A DNA stretch of 64,000 nucleotides from Acrocarpospora corrugata (GTDB taxonomy: Bacteria > Actinomycetota > Actinomycetes > Streptosporangiales > Streptosporangiaceae), in NCBI RefSeq assembly GCF_009687845.1, contig NZ_BLAD01000036.1, positions 280,727 to 344,726 of the forward strand, in the 5' to 3' direction. Below are positions 1 to 9,178 of the stretch, piece by piece (within the stretch, counting starts at the first letter, position 1; every line of letters begins with the position of its first letter). The notes beneath the pieces were generated by a model. It was given only the letters and a program-made list of their open reading frames with translations, was not told the DNA's origin and ran no database searches. A program made the position numbers and the translations under genes.

Positions 1-1
1 C

Positions 2-565
2 TCGGTGGGGGCCACCAACTGGCACGGCGGCCTGTCGGCCACCCGGCACCTGCTGGAGCTCGGCCACCGCCGGATCGGGATGATCGGCGGGCCCGGCGAC
101 ATGCTCTGCAGCCGGGCCAGGATAGACGGTTACCGGGCCGCCCTGGAGACCGCCGGAGTGCCGGTCCTGCCGGAGCTCATCCGGAACGGCGACTTCCTGG
201 TGGACTCCGGCCACGACCAGGGTCACGCGCTGCTGTCCCTGCCCGATCCGCCCACCGCGATCTTCGCCGGCAGCGACATGCAGGCGTTCGGCGTGTTCGA
301 GGCCGCCCGCCAGCGGGGCCTGCGGGTGCCGACGGACCTGAGCGTGGTGGGCTTCGACGACCTGCCGCTGGCCCGGTCGGCCTGGCCGCCGCTCACCACC
401 GTCCGTCAGCCCCTGCAGGAGATGGCCGACCTGGCCACCCGGATGGTGCTGGCGATGGGCCGCGGTGATTCCGCCGAAGCCAGGCGGGTGGAGCTGGCGA
501 CCGACCTGGTGGTCCGCGAAAGCACCGCGCAGCCATCGACTATCCCTTCACCGAGCCCGTGGTGA
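2..565 (+). CDS. LacI-family transcriptional regulator, C-terminal part (partial)
   Basis: The gene enters from outside the window, so the helix-turn-helix is not seen. The visible 187 codons form the ligand-sensing half of a LacI/PurR regulator: [24 protein letters not shown] at the front (sugar-binding fold), then [29 protein letters not shown] and the typical end LVVREST. Such proteins repress sugar-use genes and leave DNA when a sugar binds. It converges on the sugar-importer operon and overlaps its last gene by 26 bases. The likely targets are that importer and the nearby GH30 gene. Family is certain; effector sugar unknown. Confidence 0.93.
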   Translation, partial: SVGATNWHGGLSATRHLLELGHRRIGMIGGPGDMLCSRARIDGYRAALETAGVPVLPELIRNGDFLVDSGHDQGHALLSLPDPPTAIFAGSDMQAFGVFEAARQRGLRVPTDLSVVGFDDLPLARSAWPPLTTVRQPLQEMADLATRMVLAMGRGDSAEARRVELATDLVVRESTAQPSTIPSPSPW

Positions 566-1391
566 GACCACCGATGAGCTGGCGCTCGGCCACCGCGTAG
601 AAGGCCAGCGCCGGCACCATGGCCAGGACCACGTAGGCCAGCACCTTGGCCGTGTCGGTGGAGTACTGCCCCTGGAACTGCTGGACGCCGACCGGCAGCG
701 TCCACAGTCCCGGATCGTTGAAGACGACCAGGGGCAGGAAGAAGTTGTTCCAGCTCCCCACGATCGCCAGCACCGAGACGGTGGCCAGGGCCGGCTTGGC
801 CATCGGCAACAGGATGCGCCAGAAGAACCCGAACGGGGTGCAGCCGTCCAGGATGGCCGCCTCCTCGATCTCCCCCGGGATGGACCGGAAGAACTGCCGC
901 AGGATGATGATCGTCAGCGACAGGCCGAAGGCGGCCTGCGGCAGGATCACCCCGAGCGGGTTGTTCAGGATGCCGAAGAAGCGCAGCAGGATGAACAGCG
1001 GCAGGATCGCCACCGCGAACGGGAACATCAGCCCGGCCGCGAAGACGGTGAACAGGAACTCCCGGCCGCGGAAGGCGAACCTGGCGAACACGAACGCCGC
1101 CAGCGCGGACACCCCGACCGTGATGAACGCGGTGGCCAGCGCGATGAACGAGCTGTTCCACACCTGGAGCCAGAAATCGCCCGAGCCCAGCACGTCGGTG
1201 TAGTTGGAGGGCACCCATGGGGAGGGCAGGCCGATCGGGTTCGTGGACAGCTGCTGGTTGTTCTTGAAGCCGCCGAGCACGCCGTACAGGATCGGCAGCA
1301 GGATGAAGATGCCGATCACGATTACCACGGTGTGCAGGGCGATCGGCCTGATGACCTGGATCGCGGGTTTGTCCCGCGCGTGCAGGCTCAT
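540..1391 (-). CDS. Carbohydrate ABC transporter permease (MalG type)
   Basis: 283-residue inner-membrane permease with about six membrane segments and the EAA loop near residues 175-200 (EEAAILDGCTPFGFFWRILLP) that docks the ATPase. Usual length for MalG-type subunits. Its ATG overlaps the stop of the upstream permease gene as ATGA, so the two are translationally coupled. It is last in the three-gene importer operon that starts at 3722. The operon has no ATPase gene. In actinomycetes such importers usually share one MsiK-type ATPase encoded elsewhere (family knowledge). The 3' end overlaps the convergent LacI-type gene. Confidence 0.94.
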   Translation of the reverse strand: MSLHARDKPAIQVIRPIALHTVVIVIGIFILLPILYGVLGGFKNNQQLSTNPIGLPSPWVPSNYTDVLGSGDFWLQVWNSSFIALATAFITVGVSALAAFVFARFAFRGREFLFTVFAAGLMFPFAVAILPLFILLRFFGILNNPLGVILPQAAFGLSLTIIILRQFFRSIPGEIEEAAILDGCTPFGFFWRILLPMAKPALATVSVLAIVGSWNNFFLPLVVFNDPGLWTLPVGVQQFQGQYSTDTAKVLAYVVLAMVPALAFYAVAERQLIGGLTTGSVKG

Positions 1392-2419
1392 CGTTTGCCT
1401 CGCATGTTAGTGATCGCTCCTTCAGTGTCGCGGCGCATGACGAATCGCTGGTACCCGATCGCGAACACGAGGCTGAGCAGGAACATCACGACGCTGATGG
1501 CACTGGCGTAGCCGACCTGGAACCGCTTGAAGCCGAACTCGTACATGGTCACGCCCATCGTCTCGGAGGCGTGCACGGGGCCGCCGCCGGTGAGCACGTA
1601 GACCATGTCGAAGAGCTGGATGGTGCCGATCACCGACAGGAAGATGGTGATCCGGATGGTGGGGCCCATGAGCGGCAGCGTGACGTGCCGGAACACCTTC
1701 CACGTGGTGGCGCCGTCGATCTGGGCCGCCTCGAGCAGCTCATTGGGGATGGACTGCCGGCCGGCCAAGTAAAGGATCATGTGGAACCCGAAGTACTTCC
1801 AGGTCATCACGATGAACAGCGAGTACATGACGGTGGACGGCTCGGACAGGAAGGTGGACTCCAGCTCCTCCAGCCCGATCAGGCCCAGCAGTTCGTTGGC
1901 CAGGCCGCGCTCGGGCGAGAGGATCATGGTGAACAGCACGGCCGTGATGACCTCGGACAGCACGTACGGCATGAAGAAGATCAGCCGGTAGACCGCGCGC
2001 CCGCGCATCCGCTGGTTCAGCAGCAGCGCGATGGCCAGGGCCAGCGGCAACTGGATGAGCACCGAGAAAACGATCAGGACCAGGCCCCGGGAGAGGTCGC
2101 CCAGGAAGATCTCGTCGCCCAGCAGCCGGGTGAAGTTGTCCAGCCCGATGAAATTCGTCGGGAACAGCCCGAAGCCGTTCCACTTGAAGACACTGGAGTA
2201 GGTGGCCAGCGCGATCGGTGCCAGCACCAGCAGCGCGAACAGCACGATGGCCGGGAGTAGGAACAGGACAATCGTCACCCACGCCTGACGCCGACGAGCG
2301 GCGGGCGAACCGCCCGCCGCCGGCCGGGTGGGGGGTGACGAGGCGGCCGCACGACGCGACCGCGCTGGGGGAGGGGCCGGAGGCGACTTCACGCCCTCCG
2401 GCCCTTTCGTCGTAGCCAC
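1388..2419 (-). CDS. Carbohydrate ABC transporter permease (MalF type)
   Basis: 343 residues. A basic, Pro/Ala-rich cytoplasmic N-terminus of about 45 residues precedes six membrane segments and an EAA loop (NELLEAAQIDGATTWKVFRH). It pairs with the MalG-type subunit to form the membrane channel of a sugar importer. The GTG start lies 7 bases after the stop of the binding-protein gene, and no clear ribosome site precedes it, which suggests re-initiation. The long tail could mean the true start is downstream, but no better start with a ribosome site was found. Confidence 0.92.
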   Translation of the reverse strand: MATTKGPEGVKSPPAPPPARSRRAAASSPPTRPAAGGSPAARRRQAWVTIVLFLLPAIVLFALLVLAPIALATYSSVFKWNGFGLFPTNFIGLDNFTRLLGDEIFLGDLSRGLVLIVFSVLIQLPLALAIALLLNQRMRGRAVYRLIFFMPYVLSEVITAVLFTMILSPERGLANELLGLIGLEELESTFLSEPSTVMYSLFIVMTWKYFGFHMILYLAGRQSIPNELLEAAQIDGATTWKVFRHVTLPLMGPTIRITIFLSVIGTIQLFDMVYVLTGGGPVHASETMGVTMYEFGFKRFQVGYASAISVVMFLLSLVFAIGYQRFVMRRDTEGAITNMRGKR

Positions 2420-2426
2420 TACGCCA

Positions 2427-3722
2427 TTACTCCGACTGAGCAGTCTCGGTAATGGCCTTCACGATCTCCTCGGGGCTCTTGGTGCCCGCGATCAGCTCCG
2501 CCACGCTGTCGTTGACCTGCTGGCCGACGGCCGGCGGGTAAGCCTGGTCGAGGTAGAGCTGGAAGTCGGTCGCCTGAGCCAGCGTCTCGGCCACCATCTT
2601 GCCGGTCCGGCTGCTCACCGCGTCCTCGGTGCCCTTGATGACCGGCAGGATCGCGCCGGTGCCGATCTCCTTGCGGTGGTTCTCCGGGGACAGGATGAAC
2701 TTGAGGAAGTCCACCGCCGCCGGCGGCGCGTCCGCGCCGACCGCGAACCCGCCGCCGCCGCCGAACGCGTCGGTGGCCGACCCCTTACCGCCCTCGACCA
2801 TCGGGAACGGGAAGAAGCCGAGGTCCTCGCCCAGGTCCTTGGAGGTGTCCTTCTGGACGGTGGGCGCCCACTGGCCCATCAGCTCCATGGCGGCCTTGCT
2901 GTTGCCCATGGTCGCGGCCTGGCCGTCGGGGGTGTCGTAGTTGGCGCCGAGGAACCCGTTCTGGAACGGCTTGAGGTCGGAGAGCTCCTTGAGCTTCTGA
3001 CCGGCCGTGATGAAGTCGGGGTTCTCGAACGACTTGCTGGCCGCCGCCTGCTTGAGCGCGTCCAGGCCGGCGACGCGCATCGCCAGGTAGGCCCAGTAGT
3101 AGTGGCCCGGCCACTTGGCCTTGCCGGCCAGCGACAGCGGCGTGATGCCGGCCGCCTTCAGCTTCTTGACGTCCTCGATGAACTCGGTCCAGGTCGCCGG
3201 CGGCGCGGTGATCCCGGCCTTCGTGAACAGCGCCTTGTTGTACCAGAAGCCGACCATGCCGATGTCGTACGGGACACCATAGGTCTTGCCGTCCAGCTTG
3301 TACGCCGCCGCCGCGGCCGGGGTGATGGTGTCGGCCCAGGGGGCGATGTCCGCGGTGATGTCCTTGGCGATGCCCGCGTCGGCCTGCTGCTGGAGCACCC
3401 CGCCGCCCCAGGTCTGATAGATGTCAGGGGATTCGCCGGACTGGGCGACGGTCGTCATCTTGGCCTTGAACGCCTCATTCTCCAGCGGCGTGACCTTGAT
3501 GGTGACGTTCGGGTGCGCGGCCATGTACTCCTTGGCCATGGCGTCCCACACCGGAGCCATCGGCTCGATGTTCTGGATGTGCCACCACTCAACGGTGACC
3601 TTCTCTTCCGCCGCCGCCGCGCTGCCACTGGCAGCGGGTGCCTCACTCTCACCAGAGCCGCAGCCCGCTAAGAGCAACGCGCTCGCTGCCAGCGTGACCA
3701 CTCCGCGTCGAGTAAACGACAT
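2427..3722 (-). CDS. Sugar ABC transporter substrate-binding lipoprotein
   Basis: 431 residues. Signal peptide with lipobox LLAGC (Cys21), Ala/Ser-rich linker, then a family-1 extracellular solute-binding fold (VTVEWWHIQNIEPMAPVWDAMAKEY near the front; TYGVPYDIGMVGFWYNKALF in the middle). It captures an oligosaccharide outside the cell and hands it to the two permeases encoded next. An in-frame GTG 63 bases upstream gives no signal peptide; the ATG at 3722 has GGAAGGGAA about 8 bases ahead, so I chose it. First gene of the importer operon. With GH30 and GH3 genes nearby a hemicellulose fragment is a plausible cargo (inference). Confidence 0.94.
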   Translation of the reverse strand: MSFTRRGVVTLAASALLLAGCGSGESEAPAASGSAAAAEEKVTVEWWHIQNIEPMAPVWDAMAKEYMAAHPNVTIKVTPLENEAFKAKMTTVAQSGESPDIYQTWGGGVLQQQADAGIAKDITADIAPWADTITPAAAAAYKLDGKTYGVPYDIGMVGFWYNKALFTKAGITAPPATWTEFIEDVKKLKAAGITPLSLAGKAKWPGHYYWAYLAMRVAGLDALKQAAASKSFENPDFITAGQKLKELSDLKPFQNGFLGANYDTPDGQAATMGNSKAAMELMGQWAPTVQKDTSKDLGEDLGFFPFPMVEGGKGSATDAFGGGGGFAVGADAPPAAVDFLKFILSPENHRKEIGTGAILPVIKGTEDAVSSRTGKMVAETLAQATDFQLYLDQAYPPAVGQQVNDSVAELIAGTKSPEEIVKAITETAQSE

Positions 3723-3797
3723 ATTGGTGGTTCCCTTCCGTCTAATTCGCGGTGAGCGAGGGGGTCGGGGGCCGCACGCCACCACGGATCGTGTCTT

Positions 3798-3826
3798 GAA
3801 ACTTTCGATATTTAGCCGATAGTTTC
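3798..3826. promoter_or_regulatory. Double GAAACTTTC-type operator upstream of the importer operon
   Basis: GAAACTTTCG (3798-3807) and CGATAGTTTC (3817-3826) form an inverted repeat with one mismatch and 9 bases between arms. Each arm is itself a near-palindrome of the form GAAA-S-TTTC. It lies 76 bases upstream of the binding-protein start and 164 bases before the divergent TAP-like gene. The same GAAACTTTC occurs before the GH30 and MFS genes. Sugar-gene operators of LacI and ROK proteins in actinomycetes have this look; which protein binds here is inference. Confidence 0.55.
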
Positions 3827-3989
3827 CATCGATGGCGCTGAGGTTACATCGGCTTTACCACCGGATCAACGGTCGTTGTGGAGCTGTTACTCGGCCAGGA
3901 ACGCTAGGGTTCTGCCGTGATCGCCGGAAATCTCGTACGTCGACACGAGATCTCCGATCAGTACGGATTTGGGCAGTGAGGCGAAACCG

Positions 3990-5720
3990 GTGCGCCAGTG
4001 GATGACGCTCTTGACCGTGGCCCTCGCGGTCGTCGGTTCCGTTGGGCTGCCCGGCCCGGCCCACGCCGCCGGCACGATCGAGGAACGCCCCTGCCCGGTC
4101 CCCGTGCCGGCCGACACGACCTGCGGGTTCCTGCTCGTCCCCGAACGCAGGGACGTCCTGGGCACCAGCACCATCAAGGTGGGCTTCGCCGTCCGCCGGG
4201 GCCTCTCTGACAAGAACGATCCGGTGGTCTTCGCCGGGGGCGGTCCCGGCGTCGCCGCCACCCCAATGATCGGAGCACTGGCCGAGCTCGCTCCCGGGCG
4301 GGAGATCGTGGTGATCGAACAGCGCGGCGGGCGTCTCTCCGAGCCCCGGCTGCCCTGCCCCGAGATCGCCACCGGAATCGTGGCCGGTCTGAAAGCTTCG
4401 CGCGCGGACGAGGTCTCGGTGGCCGCCGCGACCTGCCGGGCCCGGCTCAGCGCCGACCTGAAGGGCTACCGGACCCAGGAGATCGCCGCCGACATCGTGG
4501 AGTTGCGGCGCGCGCTCGGCTACCCGGCCTGGAACCTGTTCGGGGTCAGCTACTCGACCCGCCCGATGCTGCTGGCCGCCGCGATGGACCCGGCGGGCGT
4601 CCGCAGCGTGATCCTGGACTCCTATCTGCCCGAGTCCACCGCCTGGTACGACCAGGCGGTCCCGTCGCTGCGCGCCTCGATCGCCAAACTCGGCGTCACC
4701 GCCCGGTTCGACGCCATGATCGCCCAGCTGAACCGGCGCCCCGCCACCATGCGGCTGCGCGATCCGGTCACCCAGGAGCGGGTCGAGGTCCGGCTGGCCG
4801 GCAACGACGTGGCCACCCTGATCGGCGAGGCGCTCCGCGACACCGACGTGGTGCCGATCGTGCCCGCGCTGGTGGACGGCATCGCGCGCGGCGACTACAC
4901 GCTGATCCAGCCGATGGTGGATCAGGCGGGCAACGCGCTCAACAGCTACGAGTGGGGCCAGTACTACGCGGTGCAGTGCCAGGACGAGGCGCCGAGCAAC
5001 ACCTTCGCGGACCGGAGCCTGATCACGGTGGCGGCCGACGCCACGGTGTGCGGGCAGTGGCGGCTGCCCGGCACCCGGCCGGACGAGGCGACCACCCCCG
5101 CGCCGGTGCTGGTGCTCGGCGGCGAGTACGACCCCACGACGCCCCCGGAGGCGGCCAGGGCCGCCGTGCAGGCGATGCCGAACGCGCGGTTCGCGGAGTT
5201 CGCCGGGATCGGCCACGGCGTGTTCCTGTCCAGTCAGTGCGGCCGGGAGACCGTGGCGGCCTTCCTGGACGACCCCGAGGCAAAAGCGCCCTGTGACTCA
5301 GGACAGCGCCCCTACCGCAATCTGAAGCCGGGCGAGCTGCATCTGACCACGACCGGGTACACCGTGCAGGGCGCGCCCTGGCTGCTCGCGCCGCTGGGCC
5401 TGTTCCTGCTGACCGCGGCCGTGCAGCTGCTGGGCGGCGTGCTGACCGTGCGCCGCGGCGGCGGCTACACCGCGCTGGCCGGGCTGGCCGGCCTGGCCTT
5501 CGGCGGCCTGGCCGCCGTCAGCCTGAGCGCGATGGCGGGCGGCCCGGCCGCGCTCGGCATCGGGGTGCCGCCGGCGATCGTCTGGTACGGCCTGCTCGCC
5601 GTCGCCTCGGCCGCGCTGTCGGTGGTGGCCGCCTTCCGGCTCCGCGCGCCCGCGATCAGCATCCTGCCGGCGGCGGTCGGGCTGATCTTCATCGCCTGGC
5701 TCTACGGCTGGGCGCTCTGA
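3990..5720 (+). CDS. Secreted/membrane-anchored alpha/beta hydrolase, TAP-like
   Basis: 576 residues. Signal peptide ending PAHA, then an alpha/beta-hydrolase fold of the tripeptidyl-aminopeptidase-like family. The catalytic triad can be placed: Ser187 in GVSYST (family usually GxSYGT), Asp381 in GGEYDPTTPP, His409 in GIGHGVF. After the hydrolase come about 130 residues with four predicted membrane segments, which is more than plain TAP-like proteins carry. The protein is probably anchored outside the cell and cleaves peptides or esters; substrate unknown. I chose GTG 3990, with GAGG 9 bases upstream; TTG 3969 and ATG 4002 are alternatives. Confidence 0.85.
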   Translation: MRQWMTLLTVALAVVGSVGLPGPAHAAGTIEERPCPVPVPADTTCGFLLVPERRDVLGTSTIKVGFAVRRGLSDKNDPVVFAGGGPGVAATPMIGALAELAPGREIVVIEQRGGRLSEPRLPCPEIATGIVAGLKASRADEVSVAAATCRARLSADLKGYRTQEIAADIVELRRALGYPAWNLFGVSYSTRPMLLAAAMDPAGVRSVILDSYLPESTAWYDQAVPSLRASIAKLGVTARFDAMIAQLNRRPATMRLRDPVTQERVEVRLAGNDVATLIGEALRDTDVVPIVPALVDGIARGDYTLIQPMVDQAGNALNSYEWGQYYAVQCQDEAPSNTFADRSLITVAADATVCGQWRLPGTRPDEATTPAPVLVLGGEYDPTTPPEAARAAVQAMPNARFAEFAGIGHGVFLSSQCGRETVAAFLDDPEAKAPCDSGQRPYRNLKPGELHLTTTGYTVQGAPWLLAPLGLFLLTAAVQLLGGVLTVRRGGGYTALAGLAGLAFGGLAAVSLSAMAGGPAALGIGVPPAIVWYGLLAVASAALSVVAAFRLRAPAISILPAAVGLIFIAWLYGWAL

Positions 5721-5744
5721 GCCGACCGTCCAGCGCGGCACGGG

Positions 5745-5774
5745 TTGACGCGCTTGACCGGCAACATCTACGTT
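5745..5774 (+). promoter_or_regulatory. Promoter of the GH30 gene
   Basis: TTGACG (5745-5750), 18-base spacer, TACGTT (5769-5774): a good match to the actinomycete housekeeping consensus. The predicted transcript would start about 50 bases before the GH30 ATG and run through the GAAACTTTC element at 5805, so a repressor there would act as a roadblock. Confidence 0.5.
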
Positions 5775-5804
5775 ACGTGACACGAAAAGTCTCGGTAATC
5801 TTGT

Positions 5805-5813
5805 GAAACTTTC
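5805..5813. promoter_or_regulatory. GAAACTTTC operator copy before GH30
   Basis: GAAACTTTC at 5805-5813 is followed by GGAAAG, so CTTTCGGAAAG (5809-5819) adds a second overlapping palindrome. It lies 18 bases before the GH30 ATG, between promoter and gene. It matches the arm of the element upstream of the importer operon (3798) and the copy at 10955. Confidence 0.45.
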
Positions 5814-5830
5814 GGAAAGCGGGTCTCCGC

Positions 5831-7234
5831 ATGTCGCGACGGCACAAGGCACTACTCGCTCCTGTCCTGGCCTTACCCCTGGCGGGCCTGACCCCCGCCA
5901 TTGCGGAAAGCGCTTCCCATGGGACCAGGATCGATGTGGACCACCGAACGGTTCATCAGAAGATCGACGGCTTCGGCATCTCGCAGGCGTTCCGCCGGAT
6001 GGAGCTGATCGAGCAGCTTCCGGCCAACCAGCAGCGCGAGATCCTCGATCTGTGGCTCAGCAAGGAGAAGGGCGCGGGCGCCAGCATCCTGCGGCTGGGC
6101 ATCGGCTCCTCGGCGACCGGCAGCCCGTACGACCTGATGGAATCGATCCAGCCGGTGGATCCCGGCGGCCCCAACGCCACACCGAACTATGTCTGGGATG
6201 GCAAGGACGGCGGCCAGGTCTGGCTCGCCAAGGAGGCCAAGCGGTACGGCGTGAAGCGTTTCTACGCCGACGCGTGGAGCGCGCCCGGCTACATGAAGGA
6301 CAACGGGTCCGACAGCAACGGTGGCAGCCTGTGCGGCCTGGCCGGGGTGACCTGCGCCAGCGGCGACTGGCGGACGGCCTACGCCAAGTACCTGGTGCAG
6401 TACGCGAAGTTCTACAAGCAGGAGGGCATCAAGATCACCGATATCGGGTTCACCAACGAGCCCGACTGGACGGCCGTCTACGCCTCGATGCGGTTCACCC
6501 CCGCGCAGGCCACCGAGATGGTCCGGGTGATGGGCCCGTACGCCCGCCAGGCCGGGCTCAACCTGGTCTGCTGTGACTCCTTCGGCTGGAACGAGTCCAA
6601 GGCGTACACGGCGGCGATCGAGGCCGACCCGGTGGCGCGGCGGTACGTGGACGTGCACGCGGGCCACACCTACGCCAGCCCGGTGGACGCGCCGCTGCCG
6701 ACCAACCGGCCGGTGTGGATGTCGGAGTGGAACCCGAACGGCGACACCTGGAACGTGAACTGGGACGACGGGAGCGGCTGGGACGGCTTCACCATCGCCT
6801 CCGCCATCCACGACGCGATGACGCTGGGCAACGCCTCCGCGTACGTCTACTGGTTCGGCGCCTCGCGCGGCGCGACCCGGGCGCTGCTCCAGGTGGACGT
6901 GCCCAACCAGACCTACTCGGTGTCCAAGCGGCTGTGGGCGCTGGCCGCGTACAGCAGGTTCATCCGGCCGGACGCGGTGCGGCTCGGGATCAGCGCCACC
7001 GATCCGGCGCTGCGGGTGTCCGCGTTCCGCAACAAGGACGGCTCCGAGGTGGTCGAGATCCTCAACACCGCGACCACCGCGGTGAGCACCACGCTCAGCA
7101 CGAAGTCCGGCAAGGCCACCCTCTACCTGACCGATGGTGGAAACTCGCTGGCTCCGACCGTCCTGCCCGGCCGGCACGGCCACCGCTCGGTGACCCTGCA
7201 GCCGCGTTCGCTCACGACCGTCGTCGTGAGATAA
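5831..7234 (+). CDS. Secreted glycoside hydrolase family 30
   Basis: 467 residues. Signal peptide of about 26 residues, a (beta/alpha)8 barrel, and a C-terminal beta-sandwich typical of GH30. The acid/base is Glu210 in TNEPDW and the nucleophile Glu299 in MSEWNPNG. QKIDGFGISQAF near the front is the family's opening motif. Members are retaining enzymes such as glucuronoxylanases and endo-1,6-galactanases; I cannot decide the subfamily by eye. Exported to digest plant polymer outside the cell, beside an oligosaccharide importer. Weak GGAAAG ribosome site about 11 bases before ATG. Own promoter and operator are listed separately. Confidence 0.92.
   Translation: MSRRHKALLAPVLALPLAGLTPAIAESASHGTRIDVDHRTVHQKIDGFGISQAFRRMELIEQLPANQQREILDLWLSKEKGAGASILRLGIGSSATGSPYDLMESIQPVDPGGPNATPNYVWDGKDGGQVWLAKEAKRYGVKRFYADAWSAPGYMKDNGSDSNGGSLCGLAGVTCASGDWRTAYAKYLVQYAKFYKQEGIKITDIGFTNEPDWTAVYASMRFTPAQATEMVRVMGPYARQAGLNLVCCDSFGWNESKAYTAAIEADPVARRYVDVHAGHTYASPVDAPLPTNRPVWMSEWNPNGDTWNVNWDDGSGWDGFTIASAIHDAMTLGNASAYVYWFGASRGATRALLQVDVPNQTYSVSKRLWALAAYSRFIRPDAVRLGISATDPALRVSAFRNKDGSEVVEILNTATTAVSTTLSTKSGKATLYLTDGGNSLAPTVLPGRHGHRSVTLQPRSLTTVVVR
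5905..5918. promoter_or_regulatory. Possible LacI-type operator inside the GH30 coding start
   Basis: GGAAAGCGCTTCCC is a 14-base near-perfect palindrome with central CG, of the same form as the CebR box TGGGAGCGCTCCCA of streptomycetes. It lies in codons 25-30 of the GH30 gene. A partial LacI-type gene is nearby. In G+C-rich coding DNA such a palindrome could be chance. Confidence 0.25.
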
Positions 7235-7245
7235 CCAAAGACCCC

Positions 7246-7279
7246 GGGAGGGTGCCCCTGGGAGCGTGGGCGCCCTTCC
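7246..7279 (+). terminator. Hairpin after GH30 gene
   Basis: GGGAGGGTGCCC (7246-7257) pairs with GGGCGCCCTTCC (7268-7279) over 12 pairs, two of them G-T, with a 10-base loop. It starts 11 bases after the GH30 stop. The following tract is only CGGTTCCAATTT, so termination may be partial with read-through to the oxidoreductase gene. Confidence 0.4.
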
Positions 7280-7322
7280 GGTTCCAATTTGCCGACGAGT
7301 CCGGCTGCTCGGGGAGATCAGG

Positions 7323-8354
7323 ATGATTCGGGTAGCGATCGTGGGCACGGGAGGCATCGCCGCCGCGTGCCACCTGCCCGCGCTGCGCACGCAGGCGCAT
7401 CGGGCTGAGATCGTGGCGGCGGTGGACGTGGACGCCGGGCGGGTGAAGGCGTTCTGCGCCGAGCACGGCATCGCCGGCGCGTACACCTCGGTGGAGGTGA
7501 TGCTGGCCGAGGAGCGGCCCAACCTGGTGCACATCTGCACTCCCCCGCATCTGCACGCCGAGCAGGCGGTGGAGTGCCTGCGCGCGGGGGCCTGGGTGTG
7601 GATCGAGAAGCCGGTGTGCCGCTCGCTGGCCGAGTACGACCTGATCGCGGCGGCGGAACTGGACGCGTTCGCGTCGGTCGTGTCGCAGCACCGGTTCGGT
7701 TCCGGGGCGCGGCATCTGCGGGAGATCGCGCCGGAGCTCGGGCGGGCGCTGGTGGCGCTGTGCGTGACCGCCTGGTATCGGGATGACGCCTATTTCGAGG
7801 TGCCGTGGCGCGGGAGGTTCGAGACCGAGGGCGGCGGGCCCACGATGGGCCACGGCATCCACCAGATGGATCTGCTCCTCTCGGTGCTCGGCGACTGGAC
7901 TGAAGTCCGGGCGATGGCAGGGACCCTGGACCGGCGGATCGAGACCGAGGACGTGTCGATGGCGGTCGTGCGGTTCGCCTCGGGGGCGATGGCGTCGGTG
8001 GTCAACAGCGTGCTCTCGCCCCGGGAGGAGAGCTACCTGCGGTTCGACTTCAGCTCGGCGACGGTCGAGCTCCGGCATCTGTACGGCTACCGCAACGCCG
8101 ACTGGACCTCGGGGTCGCCGTTGTGGAATCCGCCGGAGGATGTGCCCAGTTCGCATGAGGCGCAGCTGGCGCAGTTGCTGGACGCTTTCGAGCGGGGAGA
8201 CGCGCCGCCGATGAGCGGGCCCGAGGGGCGGCAGTCGCTGGAGTTGATCTCCGGTCTGTACGCGTCGGCGTTCACCGGGAAACCGGTGCTTCGTTCGGAG
8301 CTCACCGTGGACCATCCCTTTTATCACCGGTTGGACGGAGGCAAGTGGAGCTGA
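7323..8354 (+). CDS. Gfo/Idh/MocA-family NAD(P)-dependent oxidoreductase
   Basis: 343 residues. Rossmann front end with GTGGIAAACH, the conserved EKPV segment after WVWI, and GHGIHQMD where the catalytic His-x-x-Asp of the family sits. Such enzymes oxidise or reduce sugars and inositols. ATG 7323 has GGGGAG 8 bases upstream; an in-frame upstream start would add a non-conserved tail. First gene of a tight three-gene operon: the next gene starts inside its last ten bases. Confidence 0.9.
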   Translation: MIRVAIVGTGGIAAACHLPALRTQAHRAEIVAAVDVDAGRVKAFCAEHGIAGAYTSVEVMLAEERPNLVHICTPPHLHAEQAVECLRAGAWVWIEKPVCRSLAEYDLIAAAELDAFASVVSQHRFGSGARHLREIAPELGRALVALCVTAWYRDDAYFEVPWRGRFETEGGGPTMGHGIHQMDLLLSVLGDWTEVRAMAGTLDRRIETEDVSMAVVRFASGAMASVVNSVLSPREESYLRFDFSSATVELRHLYGYRNADWTSGSPLWNPPEDVPSSHEAQLAQLLDAFERGDAPPMSGPEGRQSLELISGLYASAFTGKPVLRSELTVDHPFYHRLDGGKWS

Positions 8355-9178
8355 CCTTCTCCGAGCGGGGGGTTGAGGTCCTTCGCTACACCTATAAACC
8401 AGACATGCCGGTTTTCGAGTCGCCGAAGCCATTTTTTCATCCGATAAGGACGTTGGCCGGGGATGTCGTGAGTGCGTACCGGCCGCATGATCATCGTTGG
8501 CATAAGGGATTGCAGCTGACGGTGTCGGATTTATCCGGCGAGAACTTCTGGGGGGGCGGGAGCTATGTGCGTTCCGCGGGCGGATACGTGGACCTGCCCA
8601 ACAACGGGACCATGCGGCATGAGGAGTTCCTTGCGCCGGGCGTCGAGCGGCTGACCTGGCATACCCAGGCGGGTGAGCACTGGGCGGATGAGGAGCGCCG
8701 GTTCGCCGTGCGGGACGTGCGGGAGGATTCCTGGGCGCTGGAGTTCGGCACCGCGATCACCAATGTGCGCGGCGAGGCCCTCGTTTTCGGGAGCCCGACG
8801 ACGAATGGGCGGCCTATGGCCGGATATTGCGGATTATTTTGGCGTGGGCCGCGTTCCTTCGAGCACGGCGAGGTGATCGCCTCCCATGGCGAAGGCCCGG
8901 AGATGATGGGACGGCCGTCCGATTGGCTGGCTTATGTCGGGCGGCATGACGAGGTGGATCGGAGTTCGACCCTGCTGTTCATGAGCGCCCAGCCCACCGA
9001 CTGGTTCGTGCGGACGACGCCGTTCGCGGCGGTCAATCCGTCGATCGCGTTCGACCGGGAACGCGAACTGCCGCCGGGTGAGACGCTTTCCCTGCGCTAT
9101 CGCGTGGTCGTCGCCACCGGCGCGTGGGATCGGGCCCGGCTGAAGGCGTATGTGGGGGAACATCCGTGTTCGGAGTAG
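8345..9178 (+). CDS. DUF6807 / PmoA-family protein
   Basis: 277 residues, not secreted. The front KPFFHPIRTLAGDVVSAYRPHDHRWHKGL is the hallmark of the family, often labelled 'methane oxygenase PmoA' although it is unrelated to the methane monooxygenase subunit. Members sit beside Gfo/Idh/MocA oxidoreductases in sugar-use clusters, as here. The His-rich HDHRWH could bind metal (inference). GTG start overlaps the oxidoreductase stop by 10 bases. Reaction unknown; probably a sugar-derivative processing enzyme. Confidence 0.85.
   Translation: MELTFSERGVEVLRYTYKPDMPVFESPKPFFHPIRTLAGDVVSAYRPHDHRWHKGLQLTVSDLSGENFWGGGSYVRSAGGYVDLPNNGTMRHEEFLAPGVERLTWHTQAGEHWADEERRFAVRDVREDSWALEFGTAITNVRGEALVFGSPTTNGRPMAGYCGLFWRGPRSFEHGEVIASHGEGPEMMGRPSDWLAYVGRHDEVDRSSTLLFMSAQPTDWFVRTTPFAAVNPSIAFDRERELPPGETLSLRYRVVVATGAWDRARLKAYVGEHPCSE

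Noticed and set aside
3855..5216. 453-codon frame on the minus strand
   Set aside because: Antisense of the TAP-like hydrolase, whose triad and signal peptide are clear.
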